Positions 52,174 through 59,765 of a stretch of DNA of 64,000 nt are shown here, one piece after another. Position 1 is the first letter of the stretch. Every line of letters begins with the position of its first letter. A program made the translations under genes and the position numbers. Under the pieces are notes generated by a model. That model was not told the DNA's origin. It searched no databases and saw only the letters and a list, made by a program, of their open reading frames with translations. Source of the stretch: Alteribacter natronophilus (lineage in GTDB: Bacteria > Bacillota > Bacilli > Bacillales > Salisediminibacteriaceae); NCBI RefSeq assembly GCF_006007885.1, contig NZ_VCRO01000001.1, positions 992,001-1,056,000 of the forward strand. The letters are read 5' to 3'.

Positions 52174-52266
52174 AAAAGTTATACAATATGTATATCATCA
52201 GCACCGCCCAATGGCAACCGATTTGTTCCTGGTATTTTTTTCTGCTGTCTACTGTTCGACACCCAT

Positions 52267-52293
52267 AAAAAAAATGCCTGCAGGGATGCAGGC
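52267..52293 (-). terminator. Intrinsic terminator after asnB
   Basis: GCCTGCA-TCCC-TGCAGGC followed by ATTTTTTTT on the minus strand, one base past the asnB stop. Confidence 0.9.
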
Positions 52294-52294
52294 G

Positions 52295-54136
52295 TCAGAC
52301 TGATATTTCCGACCTCTCAAGCCAGAGGTGAAACTGCCACAGATGGGCAATCAGCTGCGGTCCGGTCATGAGCTGGCCAAAATACGGCGCAGGATACGAG
52401 CTGCCTTTGGAATCACACAGCTGCTGCAGTTTTGCTTTGTCAAAAATATCAAAGAGTGGGGAATCGCCTCTGTTTATCACGTTCTGAAGCGCCCCGGTGA
52501 CTTTTTCCGTATACACGGGATGGTGTGTTTTCGGGTATGGGCTTTTCTTTCTGTACAGAATGTCATGAGGAAGCACCCCTTCAAGTGCTTTTCTCAGAAT
52601 ACCCTTCTCCCTGTTTCCGTACATTTTCATCTCCCACGGTATATTCCAGACGTACTCCACAAGTCTGTGATCCGCAAAGGGCACCCTGACTTCAATGCTT
52701 GCCGCCATACTCATCCGGTCTTTACGCTCGAGCAGCGTAGTCATAAACCAGATCATGTTCACATAGAATAAAGATCTTCTTCTGCTTTCAAGCTGATTTT
52801 CCCCGTCCAGGAGCGGGGTTTCATCCAGCGTCTCCCTGTACCGCTCTTCGGCATACTGCTTCAGGGACAGCTTTTTACTCCACTCGGGTCTGAGCAGGGA
52901 CTGGCGCTGCTCCACGGAGCGCATCCATGGAAAAATCGTGCCGTTTATGGCTTTTTCATCATGGAACCACGGATAGCCGCCGAAAATTTCATCGGCGCAT
53001 TCGCCGGAAAGCCCCACCGTTACCTTCTTTTTTATCTGTTCACTGAACCAGAGAAGCGATGAGTCGATATCCGCCATGCCCGGCAGATCCCTCGCCTGCT
53101 GTGCCGGATCGAGGTAATCAAATAAAGCCTCGTTGTTAATGACACAGCCGTGATGGTTGGAACCAAGATAATCAGACATCAATCTGATCCAGGGAGCATC
53201 CGGGTTCGGCTGGAATTTACTCGCCTTAAAATACTTATCGTTTTCTTCGTAGTCAATGGAAAAAGTATCCACCGCCCCTCTTCCCTGTTCCCTGAAATAA
53301 TTTGCTGCAAGGGCGGTCAGGGCGCTGGAGTCCACTCCCCCCGAGAGAAATGTACAGACCGGCACATCTGCCACCAGCTGGCGTTCCACTGTATCCTTCA
53401 GGAGATGTCTGACCTGTTCTGCCGTCTCTTCCGCTGAATCCGTATGCCGCTCACTCTTCACCTGCCAGTACCGTCCTGTTTTGAGCCCTGAACGGTTCAG
53501 TTTCAGAAAGTGGGCCGGCCTCAGTTCCTTCATCCCTTTATACACACCCGCTCCAGGAGTCCTTGACGGGCAGAGGGCAATCACTTCCCGGAGGCCCGCT
53601 TCGTCCACTTCCGCCTTCACTTCAGGGTGAGAAAGGATCGCTTTCGGCTCGGAAGCAAACATCACTCCCCCATCCAGTTCAGTATAAAACAGCGGCTTTA
53701 CCCCGAGTCTGTCACGGGCAATAAACAGCTCTTCCTTTTCGCTTTCCCAGACGGCAAAAGCAAAAATCCCGTTCAGTTTTTCCACACACGATTCTCCCCA
53801 CTCCATATACGCCGTAAGAAGCACTTCCGTATCTGAATGGGACTTAAATGAATAGCCTGCCTTTAACAGCTCTCTGCGTATGTCTTCTGTATTGTAAAGT
53901 TCCCCGTTGTAGCAGATTGTAAAGGTTCCTGCAGGGCCTTTCCGCGTCATCGGCTGTCCGCCCCCGGACGGGTCGACTACAATCAGCCGGGTATGACCGA
54001 ACCCTGCATGACCGTCCCCCCAAACCTGCACAGCGTCCGGGCCCCTTCTTGAGAGGGTGTCAGCCATCTGGAGCAGCACTGCTTTTTCATTTTCAACCGG
54101 GCGTCTATAATCAATCCACCCTGTAATTCCGCACAT
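52295..54136 (-). CDS. asnB: Glutamine-hydrolysing asparagine synthase (AsnO/AsnB type)
   Basis: Makes asparagine from aspartate, ATP and glutamine. The 613-residue protein has the N-terminal amidohydrolase domain starting MCGITGWIDYRR, where Cys2 is the nucleophile after Met removal. The synthase domain follows from about 220, with the ATP pyrophosphatase loop CTFLSGGVDSSALTALA. Length is that of B. subtilis AsnO (sporulation-linked) rather than the longer AsnB/AsnH, so asnO is an alternative name. GGGGGG precedes ATG 54136. Confidence 0.9.
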   Translation of the reverse strand: MCGITGWIDYRRPVENEKAVLLQMADTLSRRGPDAVQVWGDGHAGFGHTRLIVVDPSGGGQPMTRKGPAGTFTICYNGELYNTEDIRRELLKAGYSFKSHSDTEVLLTAYMEWGESCVEKLNGIFAFAVWESEKEELFIARDRLGVKPLFYTELDGGVMFASEPKAILSHPEVKAEVDEAGLREVIALCPSRTPGAGVYKGMKELRPAHFLKLNRSGLKTGRYWQVKSERHTDSAEETAEQVRHLLKDTVERQLVADVPVCTFLSGGVDSSALTALAANYFREQGRGAVDTFSIDYEENDKYFKASKFQPNPDAPWIRLMSDYLGSNHHGCVINNEALFDYLDPAQQARDLPGMADIDSSLLWFSEQIKKKVTVGLSGECADEIFGGYPWFHDEKAINGTIFPWMRSVEQRQSLLRPEWSKKLSLKQYAEERYRETLDETPLLDGENQLESRRRSLFYVNMIWFMTTLLERKDRMSMAASIEVRVPFADHRLVEYVWNIPWEMKMYGNREKGILRKALEGVLPHDILYRKKSPYPKTHHPVYTEKVTGALQNVINRGDSPLFDIFDKAKLQQLCDSKGSSYPAPYFGQLMTGPQLIAHLWQFHLWLERSEISV

Positions 54137-54421
54137 GAGCGCCCCCCGCTTTCCTTCTTCTAATCATGACACTACCTCATCGTATTCAGAAGACGGACCT
54201 GGGGTGCCCACCTCCTTCACTGCTTCCTGAAGGAATGTTTTTCCGGAAAAAATAAAGGCTGTGGGAAAGATTGATGTTATTCTACGCTGCAGGCCGACGC
54301 TTTCCGCAGCCAACGCTGAAGTCGGCGTCTTTCGCTCCATATGAATACCTGTAAAAGCAGCACCCTTTATGAAAACAGCCGAAAAAAAGACACCGCCGTC
54401 ATGCAGTGCCTGCTTTTCGCC
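54137..54421. other. Gap between the methyltransferase gene and asnB with a small palindrome
   Basis: Holds GACGCTTTCCGCAGCCAACG and AAGTCGGCGTCTTTCGCTCC at about 54296-54340, an imperfect inverted repeat related to the other GC-rich intergenic pieces, and the terminator at 54382. No gene seen. Confidence 0.45.
54382..54411 (-). terminator. Terminator after the methyltransferase gene
   Basis: AGGCACTGC and GCGGTGTCT pair (two G-T) around ATGACG and run into seven T on the minus strand, 11 bases after the stop. Confidence 0.7.
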
Positions 54422-55408
54422 TTATTTTTTCTGAAGGCCGATGAGAAACCAGCCGCCTTCCCGAATAATCGGCTTGGTCATTTTCACCTTCATACCCGCT
54501 ATCTTCGCTGCCTCCTCAATTTCCTTTTCGGTGGGCAGAGGATATAGATTTTTATGGGCAGTCATAAATGTGTTGAATGCAGCCGCAAACGTCTGCCCGT
54601 GGCCTGAATCCGTCAGAGGCGAAATGACCGTAATGGTTCCTTTCTCCGATAGTATGGATGCTGTTTCCTTAAAAAGGGCCACCCGGTCTTCAGGTGGATA
54701 ATAGTAAAGAAGGTTGTGGAGCATGACCATATCCGCCTGTGCACCGGAGGACATGAACTCCCGGATGTCTTCATTCCTTATGTCGATGTCATGATTCTTC
54801 AGACGTTCCGCTGCCTCCTCTGACACCTCTCCGCTGATTTCCACACCGGTGAGGTTGACTTTATCATCTGCGTCCCGGATTTTCTTCAGGTAACCGCCAT
54901 GCCCGCATCCGAAATCAACGATATGCCCGGGCTTGTGTTTTTCCACCCATTTCAGCATCGGAGGAACCGAGGCTTTTTCGAGGAGTGCGGATGTCTCGGC
55001 TACAACTCCGGCAAATTTATCTTCCAGGTATGAGATCTGTTCATTGTTTTTCATTAAATCCGGATACTGCAGAAGTGTAGGTATATGAAGCTCCATCATT
55101 TCCTTGAGAAGAATCCCGACGGAATCCTCACTTCGTGCCGATACGTATTTAACCATTTTCTTTTTTGCTTTTACTTTTCCAGTCACGGTTTTTCTGAGAT
55201 GGCCCACTTCAAGACCGACCTCTACCCACCTGAGGAGAAGCTGTCCGTTTAATCCTTCTTTTGCCGCTACTTCCTGAACCTTTTCCCCTGCGGCAAAGCT
55301 GTCGAATAAGTTCAGTTTATATCCAACATGGGCATGCCATGTAGTGAGAAAACTTTCATTACTCTTCATCCAGTTTCGAGCCTGCCAGAACTTCTGAATA
55401 TCCTTCAC
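54422..55408 (-). CDS. Class I SAM-dependent methyltransferase with N-terminal winged helix
   Basis: I place the start at GTG 55408, seven bases after GGAGGGA; the in-frame start at 55462 lacks a site. The 328-residue protein has an N-terminal helical/winged-helix part (to about 110) like O-methyltransferases, then a Rossmann fold. Motif I is HIVDFGCGHGGYLKKI, the acidic loop is LTGVEISGEVSEEAAER, and motif IV is ADMVMLHNLLYYY. The substrate is unknown. It lies beyond asnB and the carotenoid cluster on the same strand, so methyl-ester formation on a carotenoid is possible but unproven. Confidence 0.82.
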   Translation of the reverse strand: MKDIQKFWQARNWMKSNESFLTTWHAHVGYKLNLFDSFAAGEKVQEVAAKEGLNGQLLLRWVEVGLEVGHLRKTVTGKVKAKKKMVKYVSARSEDSVGILLKEMMELHIPTLLQYPDLMKNNEQISYLEDKFAGVVAETSALLEKASVPPMLKWVEKHKPGHIVDFGCGHGGYLKKIRDADDKVNLTGVEISGEVSEEAAERLKNHDIDIRNEDIREFMSSGAQADMVMLHNLLYYYPPEDRVALFKETASILSEKGTITVISPLTDSGHGQTFAAAFNTFMTAHKNLYPLPTEKEIEEAAKIAGMKVKMTKPIIREGGWFLIGLQKK

Positions 55409-55603
55409 GTCGGATCCCTCCACTCTTCTTCCAATACATGTAACGGTAATTCCCTGGATCATAAAGAGTTAAACAGGCTCCGAAAACTGACACGATCGGC
55501 TGTCGGCTCTGTCAGGAACAAAAGCGCTGACGCGCGTTAAATTAATAAGCTTCGCAAATAGAAATGATATTTGTTCAAAAAAACAGATTTTACAGTTAAA
55601 CGA

Positions 55604-55644
55604 CAAAAAAGCGCCTGCCCCCTGCAAAAGCAGGGACAGGCGCT
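55604..55644 (-). terminator. Intrinsic terminator after the phosphatase gene
   Basis: GCGCCTGTCCCTGC-TTTT-GCAGGGGGCAGGCGC on the minus strand (one mismatch) followed by six T, about 30 bases past the stop. Confidence 0.9.
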
Positions 55645-55672
55645 CCCGGGCGCCGGCGTATGAAGCTGACAA

Positions 55673-56143
55673 CTACAGCCCTTCCTTCTCCCGGATATGG
55701 GACAGAAGTCTGGTGCAGCCTTCTTCCACAAGGTCATAGACGTAGTCAAAGTTCCCTGTAAAATAAGGATCCGGCACATCATCCTCTGCTCCATCCTCCA
55801 CAAAATCAAGAAGGCGTGCAATTTCACCTGATTCACTGTAGCCTTTCATTCGGGTCAGGTTTCCGATGTTTTCGGCATCCATCCCAATGATGTAGTCATA
55901 CTGATTGAGATCTTCCTTCTGCACCTGACGGGCTTTCAGGCCTTCCGCTTCAATCCTGTTCTTTTTGAGGATGTCAAGCGTGCCCTCATGGGGGGCATTC
56001 CCCGTGTGCCAGTCACCGGTACCGGCCGAATCGATCTCAATCCTCTCCTCAAGCCCTGCCTCCCGGACTTTTTCCTTAAATACCGCTTCTGCCATGGGAG
56101 ATCGGCAGATGTTTCCGAGACAGACAAACAGTACTTTCACCAC
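55673..56143 (-). CDS. yfkJ: Low-molecular-weight protein tyrosine phosphatase (YfkJ-like)
   Basis: A cytoplasmic LMW-PTP. GTG 56143, nine bases after AAGGAG, gives 156 residues, the YfkJ length; the upstream in-frame start adds unrelated sequence. The P-loop CLGNICRSPMAEAVF has the C-x5-R-S signature with nucleophile Cys, and the general acid is in VPDPYFTGNF. In B. subtilis yfkJ adjoins the small gene yfkI, which fits the next gene. Confidence 0.92.
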   Translation of the reverse strand: MVKVLFVCLGNICRSPMAEAVFKEKVREAGLEERIEIDSAGTGDWHTGNAPHEGTLDILKKNRIEAEGLKARQVQKEDLNQYDYIIGMDAENIGNLTRMKGYSESGEIARLLDFVEDGAEDDVPDPYFTGNFDYVYDLVEEGCTRLLSHIREKEGL

Positions 56144-56213
56144 GTCGATCCGCTCCTTTTCAGGCTGATAACTTCTATTATAGCCCATTTCGGGAACTTT
56201 TTCGGCCAAAATA

Positions 56214-56513
56214 TCAGACTGCCTGGAGTGATGCCGGTGCGAGCAGATCCGGATGAGAACTGCGGATCCGTGTCAGTACCGTTTCTACCGGCGTTTCTCC
56301 GTTAATGTTATAGGATACAACCCGTCTCAGGGATCCACCGTTTTTTTCCTCAAGCACTTCAACACGGATCTCGGGTTCACATTCCTTTTCGGAAAAACGG
56401 TTCCCGTTATAATGGCACTCCGTATTTTCATAGCGTTCGTAAACAACGAACACCCCATCTTTTGTTTCTCCCTGCATCATTTCGCAGCTTTCAACCAGAT
56501 CACGTACAATCAT
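56214..56513 (-). CDS. Hypothetical protein, possibly YfkI
   Basis: A 99-residue soluble protein without a domain I recognise. It has a helical N-terminus (IVRDLVESCEMMQGE), a central beta-like section with two cysteines (NTECHYNGNRFSEKECEPEI) and a helical end. AAGGGA precedes ATG 56513. It lies 70 bases before the LMW-PTP gene, same strand, and so may correspond to B. subtilis yfkI by position; I could not confirm this by sequence. Confidence 0.65.
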   Translation of the reverse strand: MIVRDLVESCEMMQGETKDGVFVVYERYENTECHYNGNRFSEKECEPEIRVEVLEEKNGGSLRRVVSYNINGETPVETVLTRIRSSHPDLLAPASLQAV

Positions 56514-56674
56514 CGTGACGTCCCTTCTTTCATATAAGTGTTGCTTTTGAGGTTAACTCAAAATTCCCACGTCCTACTATACACCTCCCGCTAACGAATT
56601 TCTCCCCCTTTTTTAAATGTAAACGCTCCCTTCTGTGAAGTTTTTACGAACGTTTCTTCCCCACCTTTTTCCGG

Positions 56675-56718
56675 TTGTTTCACAGTTCGGAAAGAAGGTA
56701 AAATAAGAACATACGTTC
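56675..56718 (+). promoter_or_regulatory. Promoter and LexA-type box of the yolD-like gene
   Basis: TTGTTT and TAAAAT are 18 bases apart. Overlapping the expected transcription start is GAACATACGTTC (56707-56718), the core of the Bacillus LexA/DinR box CGAACRNRYGTTYG. SOS control is therefore likely. Confidence 0.65.
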
Positions 56719-56742
56719 CTTCTTAAGTAAAGGAGTGATAGC

Positions 56743-57066
56743 ATGGTTCACGATCGCGGGACAATAAAATGGACGTCCATGATGCTTCCCGAGCACGTGG
56801 AGAAACTGAAGGAACTTGAAAAGAGAAACAGCGGTCCGGAGGAAAAAGAGGCAGACCCCCAGGCCATAGAAGAGTGGAACCGCCTCATTCTGCACTCAAA
56901 GGAAAACGGAACTGTAATTTGTATTTCCTTTTTAAAACAAAACCGGACCGTAAATATAAGCGGGTATGTAACCGAGGTTAATCCGGCGCGGGAAACCTTT
57001 ACCGTGACTGATGGAAACGGCTATTGTACCGCAATCCCTTTCCCTTCTGTAACCGGGGTTGAATAG
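56743..57066 (+). CDS. YolD-like protein
   Basis: A 107-residue protein of the YolD family, usually encoded beside Y-family polymerases (YolD-UvrX, YqjX-YqjW) and thought to regulate or assist them. It starts DRGTIKWTSMMLPEHVEKLK, a family hallmark, and the C-terminal part is beta-rich (ISGYVTEVNPARETFTVTDG). AAGGAG precedes ATG 56743 and a LexA-type box overlaps the promoter. Unlike the usual operon, the polymerase gene is convergent here. Confidence 0.88.
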   Translation: MVHDRGTIKWTSMMLPEHVEKLKELEKRNSGPEEKEADPQAIEEWNRLILHSKENGTVICISFLKQNRTVNISGYVTEVNPARETFTVTDGNGYCTAIPFPSVTGVE

Positions 57067-57075
57067 GGGTTGACA

Positions 57076-57103
57076 GGGGCGGTTGTTTTACCGCCTCCTT
57101 TTC
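57076..57103 (+). terminator. Terminator after the yolD-like gene
   Basis: GGCGGT-TGTTTT-ACCGCC followed by TCCTTTTCT, ten bases past the stop. Confidence 0.7.
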
Positions 57104-57190
57104 TGCACCTGCTTCGCACGCTCCTGTCCGGCCGGAAACTTCACCGGTCAGACTGGAAGATCGGGGAGCGGCTCCGCACGGTGCGGAAGA

Positions 57191-57417
57191 GCTGGGACAG
57201 AAGTGTTTTGATGAGAATCCGAACAAAAAGCTGGCAAGCGGATGAAATATACGCCGACTCCTGCGGGAGGAAAAGCGCAGGTGAGACCCCTTAAGTAGCG
57301 AAGCACGCGGAGGCTCAGTCGCTTCCCGCGGAAAGCGGCGTATATTTCAGGAGCGATTTACCTGCGCCGCGAATTGATTGTTCGGATTTTCATCTATAAA
57401 AACACTTCAGTCCCAGC
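57191..57417. repeat. Large nested palindromic intergenic element
   Basis: The outer arms are 57191-57225 (GCTGGGACAGAAGTGTTTT and on) and 57379-57417 (ending AAAACACTTCAGTCCCAGC), imperfect inverted repeats of 35-39 bases. Inside is a perfect 13-bp pair, GAAATATACGCCG (57244-57256) and CGGCGTATATTTC (57336-57348), and an inner pair around GTGAGACC and GGAGGCTCAG. Such 'actcctgcgggag ... ggtgagacc' elements recur in Bacillaceae intergenic DNA. No coding frame is likely. Confidence 0.75.
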
Positions 57418-57420
57418 CTC

Positions 57421-58677
57421 CTAGGATTTATGGCCGCCGACGAGGGTGTTCCGGTGTCTGGCAGTGCCGCCTTCTGCGTAGGAGACAGCCCTGAGCAGGG
57501 CATTGGGGCCGTGTTTGCTCCGGATTTCATCCATGGCATAGCCGAGAGCCCGCTTTTTCGGGCGGTCTGTCTCCAGCAGACTCAGCTGCACGGAATCGTC
57601 TGCATACACATTGGAAATGGCCACCGACAGTTTACGGACAGTCGAACCGTCGTAGAACCGTTTCATCAGCTTCAGACAGGCCTCGTACACTTCCATCGTA
57701 ATGTTTGTAGGCTCGGGAAGCGTCAGCTGACGGGAAAACCCGCCTCCCTGCTCGTCTTTACTGTATCCCATCCCAAGGCTGATCGTCAGGCCGGCTCTTC
57801 GCTCTCGCCGGGCTCTGGCGGACACTTCCTCACACATTTCAAGAAGCACACGGCGGATTTCAACGGGATCCCTATAATCCCGAAGCAGAATCTGTCCTTT
57901 CGCATAACTGATCTGCCCTGCAAGAATCGGGGCTCCGAGTTCCGAGAGATCGACTCCCCACGCATGGTAGTAAAGCTGGTTTCCCATAACACCGAAGGCT
58001 TTTTCCAGCTTTTCCGGGGAATAGCCGGCAAGCTGGCCGACCGAGAAGATCCCCATCCGGTTCAGGCGCTTTTCCATCCTGCTTCCGATCCCCCACATTT
58101 TCTGGAGGGGGGAAACGGGCCACAGCTTTTTCTGCACATCTCCGTATGTCCACTTCGCAACGCCTCTTTTTTTAGCCTCAAGATCAAGACAGAGTTTGGA
58201 GAGCAGCATGTTATCCCCAATGCCGATCGCGCACGTAAGCCCGAAACGCCGGTACAGATCAGTCCGGATGGTCTCCGCAAGCTCCCACTCATTTCCCCAC
58301 AGCTTTTCCGTCCCGCTTACATCCAGAAAGCTTTCATCCACGCTGTACGTATGAATCGCTTCAAGGGGAACATAGCGGTGAAAAAGATCGGTGACCTGGA
58401 CGGAAATGTGTAAATAGGTCGCCATCGAGGCATTTACCGTCATGATCCGGGGGTCATCCGGAATTTCAAACAGCCGGTTTCCGGTTTTGATTCCGAAGTC
58501 CTTTTTCAGGGGAGGAGTAGCTGCAAGTACGACACTTCCGCTTCTCTCTGTGTCTCCCACTACAGCCAGGTGAACCGACAGCGGATCTTTACCGAGGGCG
58601 ATCGCCGCGCAGCTCGCATAGAAGCTTTTCATATCTATACAAAAAATCTTCCGTTTGGGCATCGAGTCATAATCCAC
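57421..58677 (-). CDS. uvrX: Y-family translesion DNA polymerase (UvrX/YqjW type)
   Basis: An error-prone polymerase for damage bypass. GTG 58677 has nine bases to GGGAGG; ATG 58686 directly abuts it. From GTG the product is 418 residues. Catalytic carboxylates are in FCIDMKSFYASC and in VHTYSVDESFLDV-like THTYSVDESFLD (the SxDE motif), with the helix-hairpin-helix MWGIGSRMEKRLNRMGIFSV and a little-finger domain. It closely resembles B. subtilis YqjW, including the ending VSYAEGGTARHRN and the final GGHK. A LexA-type box lies in the promoter spacer. Confidence 0.93.
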   Translation of the reverse strand: MDYDSMPKRKIFCIDMKSFYASCAAIALGKDPLSVHLAVVGDTERSGSVVLAATPPLKKDFGIKTGNRLFEIPDDPRIMTVNASMATYLHISVQVTDLFHRYVPLEAIHTYSVDESFLDVSGTEKLWGNEWELAETIRTDLYRRFGLTCAIGIGDNMLLSKLCLDLEAKKRGVAKWTYGDVQKKLWPVSPLQKMWGIGSRMEKRLNRMGIFSVGQLAGYSPEKLEKAFGVMGNQLYYHAWGVDLSELGAPILAGQISYAKGQILLRDYRDPVEIRRVLLEMCEEVSARARRERRAGLTISLGMGYSKDEQGGGFSRQLTLPEPTNITMEVYEACLKLMKRFYDGSTVRKLSVAISNVYADDSVQLSLLETDRPKKRALGYAMDEIRSKHGPNALLRAVSYAEGGTARHRNTLVGGHKS

Positions 58678-58724
58678 GTTCGCCATCCTCCCTGTTTCTG
58701 TTCGTTATATGATAAGGTATGTTT

Positions 58725-58754
58725 ATTATAGGGGAATATACGTTCGTGTTTCAA
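58725..58754 (-). promoter_or_regulatory. Promoter of the translesion polymerase gene with LexA-type box
   Basis: On the minus strand TTGAAA and TATAAT are 18 bases apart. Within the spacer is CGAACGTATATTC (58734-58746), which matches the LexA/DinR box except one base of the right half (ATTC for GTTC). Confidence 0.65.
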
Positions 58755-58758
58755 CTGT

Positions 58759-58794
58759 AAAATAAAGGTTACCGCATTTATTTCTGCGGTAACC
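58759..58794 (-). terminator. Intrinsic terminator after the SDR gene
   Basis: GGTTACCGCA and TGCGGTAACC pair on the minus strand, followed by TTTATTTT, 8 bases past the stop. Confidence 0.85.
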
Positions 58795-58801
58795 CCGACT
58801 G

Positions 58802-59593
58802 TTATTTTTTTCTGAACTGGCTGCCTGCAAGCTTTTCCATAAGGCCGGGAAAGAGCTGATATATTTTCGAGCCCGCATTCATCCACCGGGGCAGGTTGAG
58901 TTCCCGCTTCGGCCTGTCAATCAGAGCAATGGTTTTCGCTGCCACTGCGCCGGCATCGAGCATGAACTTTTCCACACTTTTTTCATACTGTCCGGTTTGA
59001 TCAGCCCTGGAAAAGAAGTTCGTTCTTACAGGTCCGGGATTCACCGTGCTTACCCGAATGCCGCTGCCCTCCAGTTCCATCCGTAGGCTGTTCGCAAACG
59101 CAAGAACAGCATGCTTTGTAGCAGAATATCCACCCGACTTCGGGGTGGCCAGTTTTCCGGCCTGTGAGGCAACGTGGATAATATGACCATACCCCTGTTT
59201 ACGCATGGCCGGCAGCACAGCCTGGGTACAGGAAAAAAGACCGTATACGTTTACTTCAAACATTTCCTTTATATCCTGCAGCTTAGCCTGTTCAAACTCG
59301 TCGAAAATTCCAAAACCCGCGTTGTTGATCAGTACATCGACAGTCCCTGTTTCCCTGGCGATTTTGGAAAACACCTGTTTAACTGCTGAGGCATCACTCA
59401 CATCAAGCTCATATACAACGGGTCTGATGCCCGTTTCGTTTTTGATTACAGCTGCTCCCTGTTCCAGTTTCTCCGCAGACCGGGCAAGCATAACAGGAAG
59501 TCCGCCTTTACGGGCAGTTTCCTTTGCCATTTCAAGCCCGAGTCCTCCCGAAGCACCGGTAATGGCAACAACCCGTTCGTTCCAAGGTTTCAT
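58802..59593 (-). CDS. Short-chain dehydrogenase/reductase
   Basis: A 263-residue classical SDR. Cofactor motif is VAITGASGGLGLEMAKET (TGxxxGxG), then NNAGFGIFDEF, catalytic Ser in IIHVASQAGKL and Tyr-x3-Lys in GGYSATKHAVL. The C-terminal part (RWMNAGSKIYQLFPGLMEKL) resembles the DltE/YqjQ-like group that acts on lipid-linked or bulky substrates; the substrate is not known. No operon partner. Confidence 0.9.
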   Translation of the reverse strand: MKPWNERVVAITGASGGLGLEMAKETARKGGLPVMLARSAEKLEQGAAVIKNETGIRPVVYELDVSDASAVKQVFSKIARETGTVDVLINNAGFGIFDEFEQAKLQDIKEMFEVNVYGLFSCTQAVLPAMRKQGYGHIIHVASQAGKLATPKSGGYSATKHAVLAFANSLRMELEGSGIRVSTVNPGPVRTNFFSRADQTGQYEKSVEKFMLDAGAVAAKTIALIDRPKRELNLPRWMNAGSKIYQLFPGLMEKLAGSQFRKK

Positions 59594-59703
59594 CGTGAAG
59601 CCCCACTTTCTTCCATGACGGTTATCTCACTTATTATAGCTAATTTCGAAGACGTGCGACAACTATTTGGCGGTGCAGGAGAAAGAAGGTTTCATCTTTG
59701 ACG

Positions 59704-59720
59704 TTATTCTAGTAGAATAA
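59704..59720. promoter_or_regulatory. Perfect 17-base palindrome before the sodium channel gene
   Basis: TTATTCTAGTAGAATAA is a perfect 8-1-8 inverted repeat, 45 bases before the channel start. TTGACG immediately precedes it, like a -35 element, though the matching -10 is weak. It has the form of a repressor operator. Confidence 0.45.
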
Positions 59721-59765
59721 TAGAGGATTATATAAGGGAGCATTTATGAGGAGCGGAATACATAC

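Noticed and set aside
54137-54345. Possible small RNA gene between asnB and the methyltransferase
   Set aside because: Only an imperfect repeat-like palindrome is visible; no promoter and terminator pair frames it.
57430-58413. Long plus-strand open frame (327 codons) opposite the translesion polymerase gene
   Set aside because: The minus-strand gene is a clear Y-family polymerase; the plus frame is its mirror and has no recognisable domain or ribosome site.
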